Both the position numbers and the translations under genes were made by a program. A stretch of DNA of 64,000 nucleotides from a virus, in IMG/VR virus record IMGVR_UViG_3300042691_036566, positions 62,001-126,000 of that record; one strand, 5' to 3'. The notes beneath the pieces are model-generated. The model did no database searches, had not been told where the DNA came from, and worked only from the letters and a program-made list of their open reading frames with translations. Below, piece by piece: positions 27,482 to 36,804 of this stretch; within the stretch, counting starts at the first letter, position 1; each line of letters starts with the position of its first letter.

Positions 27482-28462
27482 ATGAAGACAGCTATAGTTA
27501 CAGGAATAACAGGACAAGACGGTTCTTTTTTGGCTGAATTGCTGCTTAAAAACAATTATAAAGTAATTGGTCTAGTAAGAAGATCAGCCATGGAAGATAA
27601 GAAATATTATAATATTAATCATCTTTTAGATGATAAAAATCTAAAAATAGAAAATGGAGATGTAACAGATTCTTCTTCTATTTGGAGACTCGTATCTTGC
27701 TATAAGCCTGATGAATTCTATAATTTAGCTGCACAGTCCCATGTGGCCGCTTCGTTTACTTCTCCAGAAAGCACTTTAGAAATAAATACAACAGGGGTTT
27801 TAAATTGTCTAGAGGCAATTAGAAATCTATCTCCTTCTACAAAATTTTACCAAGCTAGTACAAGTGAAATGTATGGCGATAATAGTGCTGCTCCACAAAA
27901 TGAGCAGACACCATTTTCTCCTGTTTCTCCCTATGCCTGTGCTAAAGTTGCAGCCCATAACCTTGTGGTTAATTACCGCAAGGCTTATGGGCTTTTTTGT
28001 TGTTCTGGTATCCTTTTTAATCACGAAAGTGAAAGACGAGGAGAGCAATTCGTAACAAGAAAAATTACAAAAGCAGCTGCAAGGATTAAACTAGGACTTC
28101 AAAAAGAGTTAAGATTAGGAAATTTAGAAGCAAGAAGAGATTGGGGATACGCTCCTGAATATGTTAAAGGTATGTGGTTGATGTTACAAAATACAGCAGC
28201 TGATGACTTTGTTTTGGGAACTGGAAAAACTTATACAATTAAAGATTTTATTTCTTGCGTTTCTGAAATTGCTGGTTATAATCTAATGGAGTATGTAGTG
28301 ATAGATGATTCATTTAAGAGACCAAGTGAAGTACCACTACTACAAGCCAATCCGGCAAAAGCTAGAAATATTTTAAAATGGAATCCAGCTACAACATTGT
28401 CTCAATTAGCGGAAATAATGTATTTAAATGACTTAGAAAAGGAAACAATAAATGTTAGATAG
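27482..28462 (+). CDS. gmd: GDP-mannose 4,6-dehydratase
   Basis: 326 residues from ATG 27482 (AAGGATTAAA upstream). TAIVTGITGQDGSFLAELLL is the GMD-type NAD(P) site; TSEMYGD (Ser/Glu), SPYACAKVAAHNL (YxxxK), and HESERRGEQFVTRKI are family signatures. It converts GDP-D-mannose to GDP-4-keto-6-deoxymannose, the substrate of the GDP-fucose synthase encoded at 40995. GMD usually has ~345-370 residues; this one is slightly short. Opens the glycan operon. Confidence 0.93.
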   Translation: MKTAIVTGITGQDGSFLAELLLKNNYKVIGLVRRSAMEDKKYYNINHLLDDKNLKIENGDVTDSSSIWRLVSCYKPDEFYNLAAQSHVAASFTSPESTLEINTTGVLNCLEAIRNLSPSTKFYQASTSEMYGDNSAAPQNEQTPFSPVSPYACAKVAAHNLVVNYRKAYGLFCCSGILFNHESERRGEQFVTRKITKAAARIKLGLQKELRLGNLEARRDWGYAPEYVKGMWLMLQNTAADDFVLGTGKTYTIKDFISCVSEIAGYNLMEYVVIDDSFKRPSEVPLLQANPAKARNILKWNPATTLSQLAEIMYLNDLEKETINVR

Positions 28463-29693
28463 AAAATTAAAAGTATTTGTAATCTCTGATCATCTTTTAG
28501 CTCCTAGCGGAGTTGGAACTCAAACTAATTACATGGTAAATGGTTTGCTAAAGACTGGTAAATATCAATTTTTATGTTTTGGTGGCGCAGTTAAACATAG
28601 TGATTATAGACCAGTAAGATTTCAAGAACACGGAGAAGATTTAACCGTAATTCCAGTTGATGGCTATGGAACACCAGAACAAGTTAGAGCTGCTATTAGA
28701 GATTTTAAGCCTGATGTTATGTGGTTTATGACAGATCCAAGATTTTATGGCTGGTTATGGAATTTTGCTCAAGAAATTAGAGGAAACGTTCCAATGGTTT
28801 ATTACCATGTATGGGACAACTATCCATATCCAAAATTTAATCGTAAATTTTATCTATCAAATGATAAAATTGTAACGATCAGCAAATTAACAAGTGATAT
28901 CGTAAAAACTGTTTCACCAGAAGTTGAAGAAGAATATTTACCCCATGCCGTTAATACTGATTTTTATAAAATTTTAGATGAGTCTTCATATTCTGAATAT
29001 AGAGAAAAAAATAAAACATTATTCTTTTGGACTAATAGAAATGCTAGAAGAAAGATGAGCGGCTCTGTAGTTTGGTGGTTTAAAGAATTTTTAGATATAG
29101 TTGGACACGATAAGGCATTGTTATTAATGCATACGGATCCAAAAGATCCAAATGGACAAGACTTAGAAGCTATTGCAAAAGAAGTTGGATTAAGCAGAGA
29201 AAATTTTGCAATCTCTACTGCAAAAGTTCCTTTGGAGCATATGGCAAAATTTTATAATGCTGCTGATTGCACTATTAACGTAAGTGATGCGGAAGGTTTT
29301 GGTCTTTCCGTTCTAGAGTCTTTGTCTTGCGGAACACCAGTAATTGCTAATAGAACTGGTGGTATGCAGGATCAACTAACAGATGGAAATGAAACCTTTG
29401 GAGTATTAATAGACCCAGTTTCAAGGGCGGTTATTGGTAGTCAAGAAGTTCCGTATATTTATGAAGATAGAATTTCAAAAGAAGACTTTATATCGGCATT
29501 ATTAAAAATTCATAATATGACGAGAGAAGAAAGAAAAGAATTGGGAAGAAGGGGAAGTGAATTTGTGTCAAAGAATTTCAATTTTAAAGATTTTGTTCAA
29601 AGATGGGATAATGTTTTTGAAAAGGTATATGAAAAATATGGATCTTGGGAAACAAGAAAAAACTACAAAGCTTGGAGCATAAAGGAATATTAA
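28452..29693 (+). CDS. GT4-type glycosyltransferase
   Basis: 413 residues, overlapping gmd by 11 bases. VFVISDHLLAPSGVGTQTNY is a GT-B N-terminal glycine-rich start, and DAEGFGLSVLESLSCGTPVI the sugar-nucleotide site (E-x7-E) of retaining family 4 transferases. It would move a sugar, perhaps from GDP-mannose or GDP-fucose, to a growing glycan. Cytoplasmic, no membrane helix. Confidence 0.88.
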   Translation: MLDRKLKVFVISDHLLAPSGVGTQTNYMVNGLLKTGKYQFLCFGGAVKHSDYRPVRFQEHGEDLTVIPVDGYGTPEQVRAAIRDFKPDVMWFMTDPRFYGWLWNFAQEIRGNVPMVYYHVWDNYPYPKFNRKFYLSNDKIVTISKLTSDIVKTVSPEVEEEYLPHAVNTDFYKILDESSYSEYREKNKTLFFWTNRNARRKMSGSVVWWFKEFLDIVGHDKALLLMHTDPKDPNGQDLEAIAKEVGLSRENFAISTAKVPLEHMAKFYNAADCTINVSDAEGFGLSVLESLSCGTPVIANRTGGMQDQLTDGNETFGVLIDPVSRAVIGSQEVPYIYEDRISKEDFISALLKIHNMTREERKELGRRGSEFVSKNFNFKDFVQRWDNVFEKVYEKYGSWETRKNYKAWSIKEY

Positions 29694-29694
29694 T

Positions 29695-31656
29695 ATGAAG
29701 AAAAAAATAGTTATCACAGGACCAGTATTTAGTAGAAGTGGCTATGGAGAGATGGCAAGGTTTGCATTTAGATCTTTAAAAAATACATTAGACTATAATG
29801 ACCTATACATTATCCCTACAAATTGGGGAGGAAACGGAAATATTGCGGATAAAGATGAAGAGACAAGAGAGTTACATAAAATTTGTTTAGAGACCCATAA
29901 TTACATTGCGTCAACAAATAATAATCCAAATTTTGACATATCAGTTCAAATTTCAATTCCAAATGAATGGAAGCCAATAGCAGCTAAAAATATAGGCTAT
30001 ACAGCTGGTATAGAGACAAATAATATCTCCCCAGCATGGCTAAATCCCTCTAATCAAATGGATCAAATTATTGTTATTAGTGAGCACGCAAAGTCTTCAT
30101 TTATTAACACTATATTCTCAGATGACAAGGGCCAGAATTATAAAGTGGAAAAAAGAGTGGATGTTTGCCATTTTCCGGTAAGAGATTTTACTGTATCTCC
30201 AATAGAACTAGACCTTAAACACGATTTTAATTTTTTGTCTGTATGTCAGTGGGGTCCAAGAAAAAATTTAGAGCAAACAATTGTAGGATTTTTAGAAGAA
30301 TTTAAAAACGAAGAAGTTGGACTTGTATTAAAAATTAATATGACAAATGATTCTATCTTAGATAGAGAAACAGTTGATCAAAGATTACAAAATCTATTAT
30401 CTAGCCATAAAGATCGTAAATGTTCTGTTTATTTACTTCATGGGTACTTAACAGAATCTGAAATGGCTAGTTTGTATAGTAATCCAAAAATAAAAGCAAT
30501 AGTATCAACAACGCATGGAGAAGGATTTGGTTTTCCACTATTTGAAGCCACCACAAACGAACTACCTGTTGTAGCAACTGATTGGAGCGGGCATTTAGAT
30601 TTTCTTACAGTGGAAGATGAAGATGGCGCACAGAAAAAATTATTTGCAAAAGTAGACTATGAGTTAAAACCAATTGCTAAAGAGCATGTTTGGCAAGGAG
30701 TTTTAGAAGAGGGAACCAGTTGGGCTTACCCAGTACATAGAAGCTATAAGGCTAAATTAAGAGAAGTTTATAAAGACTATAATAGATTTAAGAGTTGGTC
30801 AAAGAAATTAAATAAAGCAGTCAGAGAGCAATTCACTGAAGAAAAAATGTATACAAGATTTTGTGAATTAGTTACTGGAGAGAAAAATCAAAAAGTTGAA
30901 ATTTCTGATCTTCCAAAAATATCTGTAATTACATCAGTGTACAACGGGGAAGAACATATTAAAGGATTTTTAGAGGACATAACTTCCCAAAGTATTTTTA
31001 AAGAAAAATGTGAACTAATTCTAGTCAACTGTAACTCACCAGAAAATGAAGAAGAAACAATAAATAAATATTTAGAACAGTATCCTGAAAATATTAAATA
31101 CATTAAGCTGGAGAAAGACCCAGGTATTTATGCCGCTTGGAATATTGCAATTAAAGAAGCTTCTGGTGAGTATATTACTAATGCTAATTTAGATGATCGT
31201 AAATTTCCAAATGCTCTTGAAGAATTAGCAAAAAAATTATATACAAGTCCGGAGATTGATGGGGTATATGCAAACAACTTAGTAACTAACAACGCTAATG
31301 AAACATGGGATAAAAATACTGCTAAATCAAATTATCCATCAGAACCATTTAGTGAAGAATCTATGTTAAGAGGAAATCCTTTGCATTGTATGCCAATGTG
31401 GCGTAAATCAATACATGATAAATATGGATATTTTGAAGAAAAATATCGTAGTGCAAGTGATTGGGAAATGTGGCTAAGATGCACTTTTGAAGGTTCTAAG
31501 TTTTTAAAGCTTAACAAAACTTTAGGATTGTATTATTTTAATCCTAAAGGAATGTCAACCAATCAAGATAATAATTCTTGGAAACGAAAAGAAGAAAAAG
31601 AAATCTTCCAAAAATATCTTGCTATTTTCCAAAAAAGGTTGACGCAAGCTGCGTAA
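29695..31656 (+). CDS. Two-domain glycosyltransferase (GT-B plus GT2)
   Basis: 653 residues. Residues 1-~390 form a GT-B transferase: GPVFSRSGYGEMARFA at the start and THGEGFGFPLFEATTNELPV at the nucleotide site. Residues ~405-653 form a GT2 (GT-A) domain: KISVITSVYNGEEHIKGFLE, NCNSPENEEE, EKDPGIYAAWNIAIKEASGE and NANLDDRKFPNA with the DxD-like metal site. One chain could add two successive sugars. Stop shares bases with the next ATG. Confidence 0.87.
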   Translation: MKKKIVITGPVFSRSGYGEMARFAFRSLKNTLDYNDLYIIPTNWGGNGNIADKDEETRELHKICLETHNYIASTNNNPNFDISVQISIPNEWKPIAAKNIGYTAGIETNNISPAWLNPSNQMDQIIVISEHAKSSFINTIFSDDKGQNYKVEKRVDVCHFPVRDFTVSPIELDLKHDFNFLSVCQWGPRKNLEQTIVGFLEEFKNEEVGLVLKINMTNDSILDRETVDQRLQNLLSSHKDRKCSVYLLHGYLTESEMASLYSNPKIKAIVSTTHGEGFGFPLFEATTNELPVVATDWSGHLDFLTVEDEDGAQKKLFAKVDYELKPIAKEHVWQGVLEEGTSWAYPVHRSYKAKLREVYKDYNRFKSWSKKLNKAVREQFTEEKMYTRFCELVTGEKNQKVEISDLPKISVITSVYNGEEHIKGFLEDITSQSIFKEKCELILVNCNSPENEEETINKYLEQYPENIKYIKLEKDPGIYAAWNIAIKEASGEYITNANLDDRKFPNALEELAKKLYTSPEIDGVYANNLVTNNANETWDKNTAKSNYPSEPFSEESMLRGNPLHCMPMWRKSIHDKYGYFEEKYRSASDWEMWLRCTFEGSKFLKLNKTLGLYYFNPKGMSTNQDNNSWKRKEEKEIFQKYLAIFQKRLTQAA

Positions 31657-32318
31657 TGAAAAAAATAATTTCTTATTCTTTATGGGGAAATAATCCAAAG
31701 TATACAATTGGTGCTATAAAAAATGCAAACCTAGCCGAGAAATTTTATCCCGGCTGGGTTTGTCGTTTTTATTGTTCTAATAATGTTCCAAAAAATATAT
31801 TAGAGGAACTAGAAAAAAACTCAGAAGTAATAGTATGTAACGATAATCCTGATTGGACTTTTACAACAAAAAGATTTCTTCCTATGTCGGAAGATGGTAT
31901 AGAAAGAATAATTTTTCGAGATACAGATTCTAGATTTTCTAAAAGAGAAGTAGATGCCGTTAATGAATGGATAGGCTCAGAAAAATATTTACATATAATG
32001 AAAGATCATCCATATCATGGTAATTTTCCAATATTAGCTGGCATGTTTGGCATAGTTGGTGGGTTAATACCTGACGTAGAAAATTTACTTAATTTAGCTA
32101 AGAACGTCCCAGAGCAATATCACTATGATCAAATTTTTTTACAAAAATATATATGGAATATTTTTAAGAATAATTGCGTAATACACGATGAATTTTTTGT
32201 AAAAAATCCATTTCCAAGCAAAAGAGAAGAATATAATTTTGTTGGAGAACCTTTTAATCATGACGATACTGTATGTGATCCATCCCATAGAGAAATTTTA
32301 AAGGCGGCTATTAAATGA
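31656..32318 (+). CDS. GT-A-like glycosyltransferase with DxD
   Basis: 220 residues from ATG 31656 at a TAATG overlap. ISYSLWGNNPKYTIGAIKNA at the start and IIFRDTDSRFSKREVDAVNE, a DxD metal site, resemble capsular polysaccharide or mannosyl transferases of GT-A type. HPYHGNFPILAGMFGI and YHYDQIFLQKYIW are typical of the same group. Overlaps the next gene by four bases. Confidence 0.75.
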   Translation: MKKIISYSLWGNNPKYTIGAIKNANLAEKFYPGWVCRFYCSNNVPKNILEELEKNSEVIVCNDNPDWTFTTKRFLPMSEDGIERIIFRDTDSRFSKREVDAVNEWIGSEKYLHIMKDHPYHGNFPILAGMFGIVGGLIPDVENLLNLAKNVPEQYHYDQIFLQKYIWNIFKNNCVIHDEFFVKNPFPSKREEYNFVGEPFNHDDTVCDPSHREILKAAIK

Positions 32319-32998
32319 AAAATGGTTATTTATTTCATCACCTTGGATTAGGTGATCACATAATTTGTAATGGTATGACAAGAGAATTATTAAAAACATA
32401 TGATACTATCGTGTATCCCGTTAAAAAACATAATTTGTTAAACGTCAAGGCAATGTTCAAAGATCTAGAGGATATAACTATCCTCCCAGTAGACGATGAT
32501 AATGATATGATAAAAAAATATCAGAGAGTATTCCTACCAATAAAAATTGGATGTTTTGAACAGCCTAATTTTATATTACGAAATGAGGATTTTTGTAAAG
32601 CATTTTATAGACAAAGTAATATTGATTATGAAAAAAGATGGGAAAGTTTTTATATTAATAGAGATAAAGAAAAAGAAAACTTACTTAGATCTGAAATAGG
32701 GCATAAATATATATTTGTTCACGATGATATCAGCAGAGGTCTTGTTATAAAAAATAATTTTAAACATAAAATATACCGGCCAAATCATATACTCGGAAAA
32801 GATTCACAAAATAGTATTTTTGATTATATTAAATTGATAGAGGATAGCGAAGAAATACATTGTATGGATAGTTCTTTTGCGGCCATGATTGATCATATCC
32901 CAGAATTAAAAGATAAGCCAAAGTTTATACATAGATATATAAGAAAAAATAATGCAAATCCATATTATAAAAATAATTGGGTAATATTAAATGAGTAA
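32315..32998 (+). CDS. GT9-like (heptosyltransferase-fold) protein
   Basis: 227 residues, ATGA overlap. FHHLGLGDHIICNGMTRELL is like the GxGDxI...P start of heptosyltransferase-type GT-B enzymes, and EEIHCMDSSFAAMIDHIP resembles their nucleotide-binding end (D-T-G-xx-H), here C-M-D-S-S. Shorter than full heptosyltransferases (~330). With heptose-activation genes downstream, transfer of a heptose is tempting but unproven. Confidence 0.6.
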   Translation: MKNGYLFHHLGLGDHIICNGMTRELLKTYDTIVYPVKKHNLLNVKAMFKDLEDITILPVDDDNDMIKKYQRVFLPIKIGCFEQPNFILRNEDFCKAFYRQSNIDYEKRWESFYINRDKEKENLLRSEIGHKYIFVHDDISRGLVIKNNFKHKIYRPNHILGKDSQNSIFDYIKLIEDSEEIHCMDSSFAAMIDHIPELKDKPKFIHRYIRKNNANPYYKNNWVILNE

Positions 32999-33386
32999 AA
33001 TTATCTTTACAAATGGATGTTTTGATATAATACATACTGGGCATATAAGATTATTAGAATACGCTAAAAGCTTAGGAGATTATCTAATAGTCGGCCTAAA
33101 TAGCGATGATAGTATTAAAAGATTAAAGGGTGAGACTAGACCCATAAATAAAGAAAAAGATAGAAAATATATTTTAGAATGTATTAGATTTGTAGACCAG
33201 GTTATAATTTTTGAAGAAGATACACCGTATAAACTTTTACAAAAAATAAAACCACATATTATAGTGAAAGGTGGAGATTACACTAAAGAAGAGGTTGTAG
33301 GAAATGACCTAGCTGAAGTTGTAATTTTTAAATATATAAATGGATATTCAACAACTAACATTATTAAAAATATTGGTAATAGGTGA
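32991..33386 (+). CDS. HldE adenylyltransferase domain (RfaE2-like)
   Basis: 131 residues. FTNGCFDIIHTGHIRLLEYA is the HxGH nucleotidyltransferase motif, then GLNSDDSIKRLKGETRP, HIIVKGGDYTKEEVVG and NGYSTTNIIKNI: the standard order of the C-terminal domain of HldE, which makes ADP-D-glycero-beta-D-manno-heptose. In E. coli it is fused after the kinase; here it is a separate protein placed before it. The last 47 bases are also coding in another frame for the kinase. Confidence 0.88.
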   Translation: MSKIIFTNGCFDIIHTGHIRLLEYAKSLGDYLIVGLNSDDSIKRLKGETRPINKEKDRKYILECIRFVDQVIIFEEDTPYKLLQKIKPHIIVKGGDYTKEEVVGNDLAEVVIFKYINGYSTTNIIKNIGNR

Positions 33387-34113
33387 TTATTGTCAAGATG
33401 TATTTAAGTATGGAAAATGTGAAAGACTAAGCCCGGAAGCACCTGTCCCAGTGTTTTGTTTTGAGAGAGAGATAAAAACAGAAGGTATGTCTGGAAACGT
33501 TTATAAAAACTTGTTAGCGTTAAATGTACAGGCGCATTTAATTGTTTCTAACATGGATACGATTAAAGAAAGATATATTGATAGCAAGTCAAAGCAGCAC
33601 CTATTAAGAGTAGACTATGAAAAACAATCTGAAGAAATTAAAATTCCTAAAGAAAAATTAGATAAATATCATGCAATTATAGTATCTGACTATAATAAAG
33701 GATCTATAAATGAAAACAATATAAGATCCTTATTCAACTTTAGTGGTCCCATTTTCGTTGATTCAAAAAAGCCGGATTTACAAATTTTTGATCGTGAAAA
33801 TGTATTTGTAAAAATAAATCAAGATGAATACAATAGATCTAAATCCCTTCCTCAAAAAAATAGATTAATAGTTACCATGGGAGAAAAAGGCGCTTTATAT
33901 AATGGGAATATATATCCTAGTAAAAAGGTAGACGTATTTGATGTTAGTGGAGCTGGGGATACTTTTATAGCAGCTCTTTGTGTGCAATATTTATTAACTA
34001 ATTCTATATCAGAGGCTATAATATTTGCCAATCTATGCGCCTCCAGTGTTGTTAGTAAATCTGGGACTGCAATTATAAACTTTGAGGATGTTAAAAATGA
34101 CTTACGTTTTTGA
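33340..34113 (+). CDS. HldE kinase domain (RfaE1-like), shortened
   Basis: 257 residues of the pfkB/ribokinase family. KILVIGDYCQDVF and CERLSPEAPVPVF are hallmarks of the heptose-7-phosphate kinase domain of HldE; LRVDYEKQSE and FDVSGAGDTFIAAL (catalytic Asp) follow. About 50-60 residues shorter than E. coli HldE kinase (~315), the gap falling after VQAHLIVSN, where the lid/VGxDxxG region should be. The active-site Asp is kept. The start overlaps the adenylyltransferase gene by 47 bases, both frames carrying conserved motifs. Confidence 0.83.
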   Translation: MDIQQLTLLKILVIGDYCQDVFKYGKCERLSPEAPVPVFCFEREIKTEGMSGNVYKNLLALNVQAHLIVSNMDTIKERYIDSKSKQHLLRVDYEKQSEEIKIPKEKLDKYHAIIVSDYNKGSINENNIRSLFNFSGPIFVDSKKPDLQIFDRENVFVKINQDEYNRSKSLPQKNRLIVTMGEKGALYNGNIYPSKKVDVFDVSGAGDTFIAALCVQYLLTNSISEAIIFANLCASSVVSKSGTAIINFEDVKNDLRF

Positions 34114-34411
34114 TATAGATGGAACAATATGTACTTTAACAAATGGAAAGTACGAAGACGCAAAACCCTTTGTAGATAGGATTGAAAAAATTAACAAACT
34201 TTACGATGAGGGTCATAGGATAGTGATGTATACAGCTAGAGGAATGGATAGATATAATGGAGATGTTGATAGGGCTAATGAAAGATTTTTTTATTTTACT
34301 CTTGAACAATTGAAAAGTTGGGGTTTGAAATTTAGCTACCTAAAGCTAGGTAAGCCAGCCGCCGATTTCTACGTAGATGATAAGGGGTTTAAAGATGTTG
34401 ACTTCTTCTGA
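34097..34411 (+). CDS. HAD-superfamily phosphatase (small)
   Basis: 104 residues from ATG 34097, overlapping the kinase end. YVFDIDGTICTLTNGKYEDA is the HAD nucleophile motif (DxDGT); RIVMYTARGMDRY motif II; KPAADFYVDDKG motifs III/IV. This minimal type is common in capsule and LPS clusters and removes phosphate from sugar phosphates. It could do the GmhB step (heptose bisphosphate) for this cluster, though true GmhB is ~185 residues. Confidence 0.8.
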   Translation: MTYVFDIDGTICTLTNGKYEDAKPFVDRIEKINKLYDEGHRIVMYTARGMDRYNGDVDRANERFFYFTLEQLKSWGLKFSYLKLGKPAADFYVDDKGFKDVDFF

Positions 34412-34754
34412 GCAAATTTTTGTTCCCAAAGGATGGGGATTTGAAAAATGGATTACAAATAATAACAAATATTGCGGTAAGTTACTTTATTTTATAAAAG
34501 GAAAAAAATGCTCTTGGCATTATCATAAAGTAAAAGATGAAGTTTTTTATATTCAAAGTGGAAAATTAAAAGTTTTTTATGGGGATGATGACAATATTTT
34601 AAATGCAAATACTATTATTTTAGAAAAAGGCGATAGTTTTCATGTAAAAACGGGCCTAAGACATCAAATGGTTGCTTTACAAGATACAGAACTATTTGAA
34701 TTTTCTACTCAACATTTTGATGAGGATAGCATAAGGATAGAAAAAGGTGATTAA
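34395..34754 (+). CDS. Cupin protein, sugar-isomerase type
   Basis: 119 residues from ATG 34395. GWGFEKWITNNNKYCGKLLY and KCSWHYHKVKDEVFYIQSG give the cupin metal motif (HxHxxxxE), with LRHQMVAL supplying the last His. Closest to the C-terminal mannose-6-phosphate isomerase/GDP-mannose pyrophosphorylase cupins and polysaccharide-cluster cupins. May isomerise or bind a sugar phosphate. Confidence 0.78.
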   Translation: MLTSSEQIFVPKGWGFEKWITNNNKYCGKLLYFIKGKKCSWHYHKVKDEVFYIQSGKLKVFYGDDDNILNANTIILEKGDSFHVKTGLRHQMVALQDTELFEFSTQHFDEDSIRIEKGD

Positions 34755-35355
34755 ATTAGTTATCTTTGATATGGACGGCGTTTTAGTAGACGCATGTGAT
34801 TGGCATAGAATAGCTTTTAATTTAGCACTTAAGAATGTTTGTAATTATGAGCTATCCCTGGAAGAACACTATAAAGAATATAATGGTTTACCGACAAAAA
34901 TAAAATTAAAAAAATTAAAAGATAAAGGGATGGTCACAGAAAATTTATTTGATACCATAGAATCACTAAAACAAGAAAATACTATAAAATTAATAAATGA
35001 TCTTTGCGCGTATGATTCTTCTAAAGTAGAACTATTAAAATACTTAAAAGATAAAAATATTAAAATTGCTTGCTATACTAATAGCATAAGAAAAACTGCC
35101 GAATTGATCCTGAAAAAAGCAGGTGTTTTATCCTCGTTAGATAAACTGATCACAAATCAAGACGTTAATTCTCCAAAACCAAACCCAGAAGGTTATATAA
35201 ATTGTATTAATTTTTTTAATGTCTCTCCAAACGAAACTATAATAGTGGAAGATTCTCCAAAAGGAATTGAAGCAGCTTCTGGTGCCGGCGCTTTTATAAT
35301 AAAAGTCGATAATGCTAAACAGGTTAATATAGACCTTATGAAGGAATACATATGA
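34747..35355 (+). CDS. HAD hydrolase, beta-phosphoglucomutase-like
   Basis: 202 residues from GTG 34747, overlapping the cupin end. VIFDMDGVLVDACDWHRIAF (motif I with helical cap start), YTNSIRKTAE (motif II), KPNPEGYINC (motif III Lys) and VEDSPKGIEAASGAG (motif IV). This subfamily includes phosphatases and mutases of sugar phosphates. Second HAD enzyme in the operon, so one may act on the heptose intermediate. Confidence 0.83.
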   Translation: MIKLVIFDMDGVLVDACDWHRIAFNLALKNVCNYELSLEEHYKEYNGLPTKIKLKKLKDKGMVTENLFDTIESLKQENTIKLINDLCAYDSSKVELLKYLKDKNIKIACYTNSIRKTAELILKKAGVLSSLDKLITNQDVNSPKPNPEGYINCINFFNVSPNETIIVEDSPKGIEAASGAGAFIIKVDNAKQVNIDLMKEYI

Positions 35356-36080
35356 ATATAGTTATACCGATGGTTGGTCTTGGGAAGAGATTTTTTGATG
35401 CGGGATATTTAGATCCAAAACCATTAATTAAAATAGAGGAAAAAACAATAGTTCAACACGCTATAGATAGTCTAGGAATAGAAGGACAATATATATTTGT
35501 AATTAGAAAAAGTAACTTTTCTGATAAGCTAAAAGATGTATTATATAATACTAAGCCCGACTCTATAATTATTGAAATTGATTATTTAACTGATGGTACA
35601 GTAAGCTCTATATTATTAGCAAAAGAATTTATAGATAATGATACAGAACTTATCACTACAAATTGTGATCAAAGAACTATCTGGGATAGTAACTTATTTT
35701 TAAATTCATGTCGAAGAAAAAATCTCGATGGCTGTGTTGCTACTTATCCTTATGATAATATAATAGTGGGAGAAAAGAGTCCTTATAGTTTTATAAAAAC
35801 AGATGAAAATAATTTAGGTCTACTGTTAGATGAAAAAACTGCTATTTCTAATTTGGCTTTATGCGGTATTCATTATTGGAGAAAAGGAAGCTATTTTGTA
35901 AACTCTGCGGTGGAATTGTTAAAAAACAATGATAGAGTTAATAATGAATTTTATGTATCTAAAACATATAATTATTTAATAAAAAAAGGTATGAACATAG
36001 GTTATCACTCTCTCAATAAGGGTGAATTTTATTCTTTAGGAACGCCGGAGGACATAAAAATTTATGAAAACAGAAAATAA
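35352..36080 (+). CDS. Sugar-phosphate nucleotidyltransferase
   Basis: 242 residues, ATGA overlap. NIVIPMVGLGKRFFDAGYLD then PKPLIKIEEKTIVQHAIDSL are the start of NTP-transferase family enzymes; TNCDQRTIWD gives the metal Asp; EFYSLGTPEDIKIYE is the typical end. Similar to HddC-like and capsule nucleotidyltransferases that make NDP-sugars. Substrate may be a heptose-1-phosphate or another sugar of this pathway. Ends overlap the next gene by 17 bases. Confidence 0.83.
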   Translation: MNIVIPMVGLGKRFFDAGYLDPKPLIKIEEKTIVQHAIDSLGIEGQYIFVIRKSNFSDKLKDVLYNTKPDSIIIEIDYLTDGTVSSILLAKEFIDNDTELITTNCDQRTIWDSNLFLNSCRRKNLDGCVATYPYDNIIVGEKSPYSFIKTDENNLGLLLDEKTAISNLALCGIHYWRKGSYFVNSAVELLKNNDRVNNEFYVSKTYNYLIKKGMNIGYHSLNKGEFYSLGTPEDIKIYENRK

Positions 36081-36804
36081 AAAAATAGCATTAGTACTAA
36101 GCGGTCATTTAAGAACATATATGGATACATTTCTTAATTTAAAGAAAAATTTATTAGATTTATATGATTGTGATATATACATCTCCACCTGGAATAATAC
36201 GGATCATCTTACTGATTTTTATCACTCTGAAGAGTCTATGAAAAAATTATTATCTGTTTATTCTCCTTGGACTAAGGTGATAGTAATAAATGAATCTAGG
36301 GGTTTTTTTGAATACAATAAAAAAAATATAGAAATACATCCTACCAAATATGGAACTTGGAATACGGAAAATAGTCAATACAAAACATATCAAGGTGGAA
36401 ATGTACCAGAAGAGGCAGTAAATAGATTAACTTCGCAATGGTATGCTGTGTCTGAGGGTTTTAAATCTATAAAAAACTATGAAAAATATGATTTTCTTAT
36501 CAGAAGTCGATTTGATATTGATTTATTAAAGCCATTTAATTTTGTGGATGAAAAAATTGTCGTTGGAGATTCTTATGGAGTAGAAAATTATTACAATATA
36601 AGAGACTATATCGTATATATAAAACCTGAAGCTTTTGATATTATGAAAAATATCTATGCTTTGAGTATTGAAAATTTTAAAAAATATAATAATTTTTCTG
36701 CAGAAACCATGCTTGAATATACTTTAAAAAATAATGATCTAAAAATACCTTTAACAATAGATAATAATTTAAGATATGATTTAGAATATAGGCTTAAGAG
36801 ATGA
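36064..36804 (+). CDS. WavE-like LPS/capsule glycosyltransferase A
   Basis: 246 residues. IALVLSGHLRTYMDTFLNLK, CDIYISTWNNTD and YDFLIRSRFDID are features of the group of capsule/LPS enzymes related to WavE and rhamnan-type transferases (RxRxD as metal/nucleotide site). The protein at 39806 shares ISTWxx and IFKIRNDC at the same positions, so the operon has two related copies. Ends with ATGA overlap to the next gene. Confidence 0.68.
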   Translation: MKTENKKIALVLSGHLRTYMDTFLNLKKNLLDLYDCDIYISTWNNTDHLTDFYHSEESMKKLLSVYSPWTKVIVINESRGFFEYNKKNIEIHPTKYGTWNTENSQYKTYQGGNVPEEAVNRLTSQWYAVSEGFKSIKNYEKYDFLIRSRFDIDLLKPFNFVDEKIVVGDSYGVENYYNIRDYIVYIKPEAFDIMKNIYALSIENFKKYNNFSAETMLEYTLKNNDLKIPLTIDNNLRYDLEYRLKR

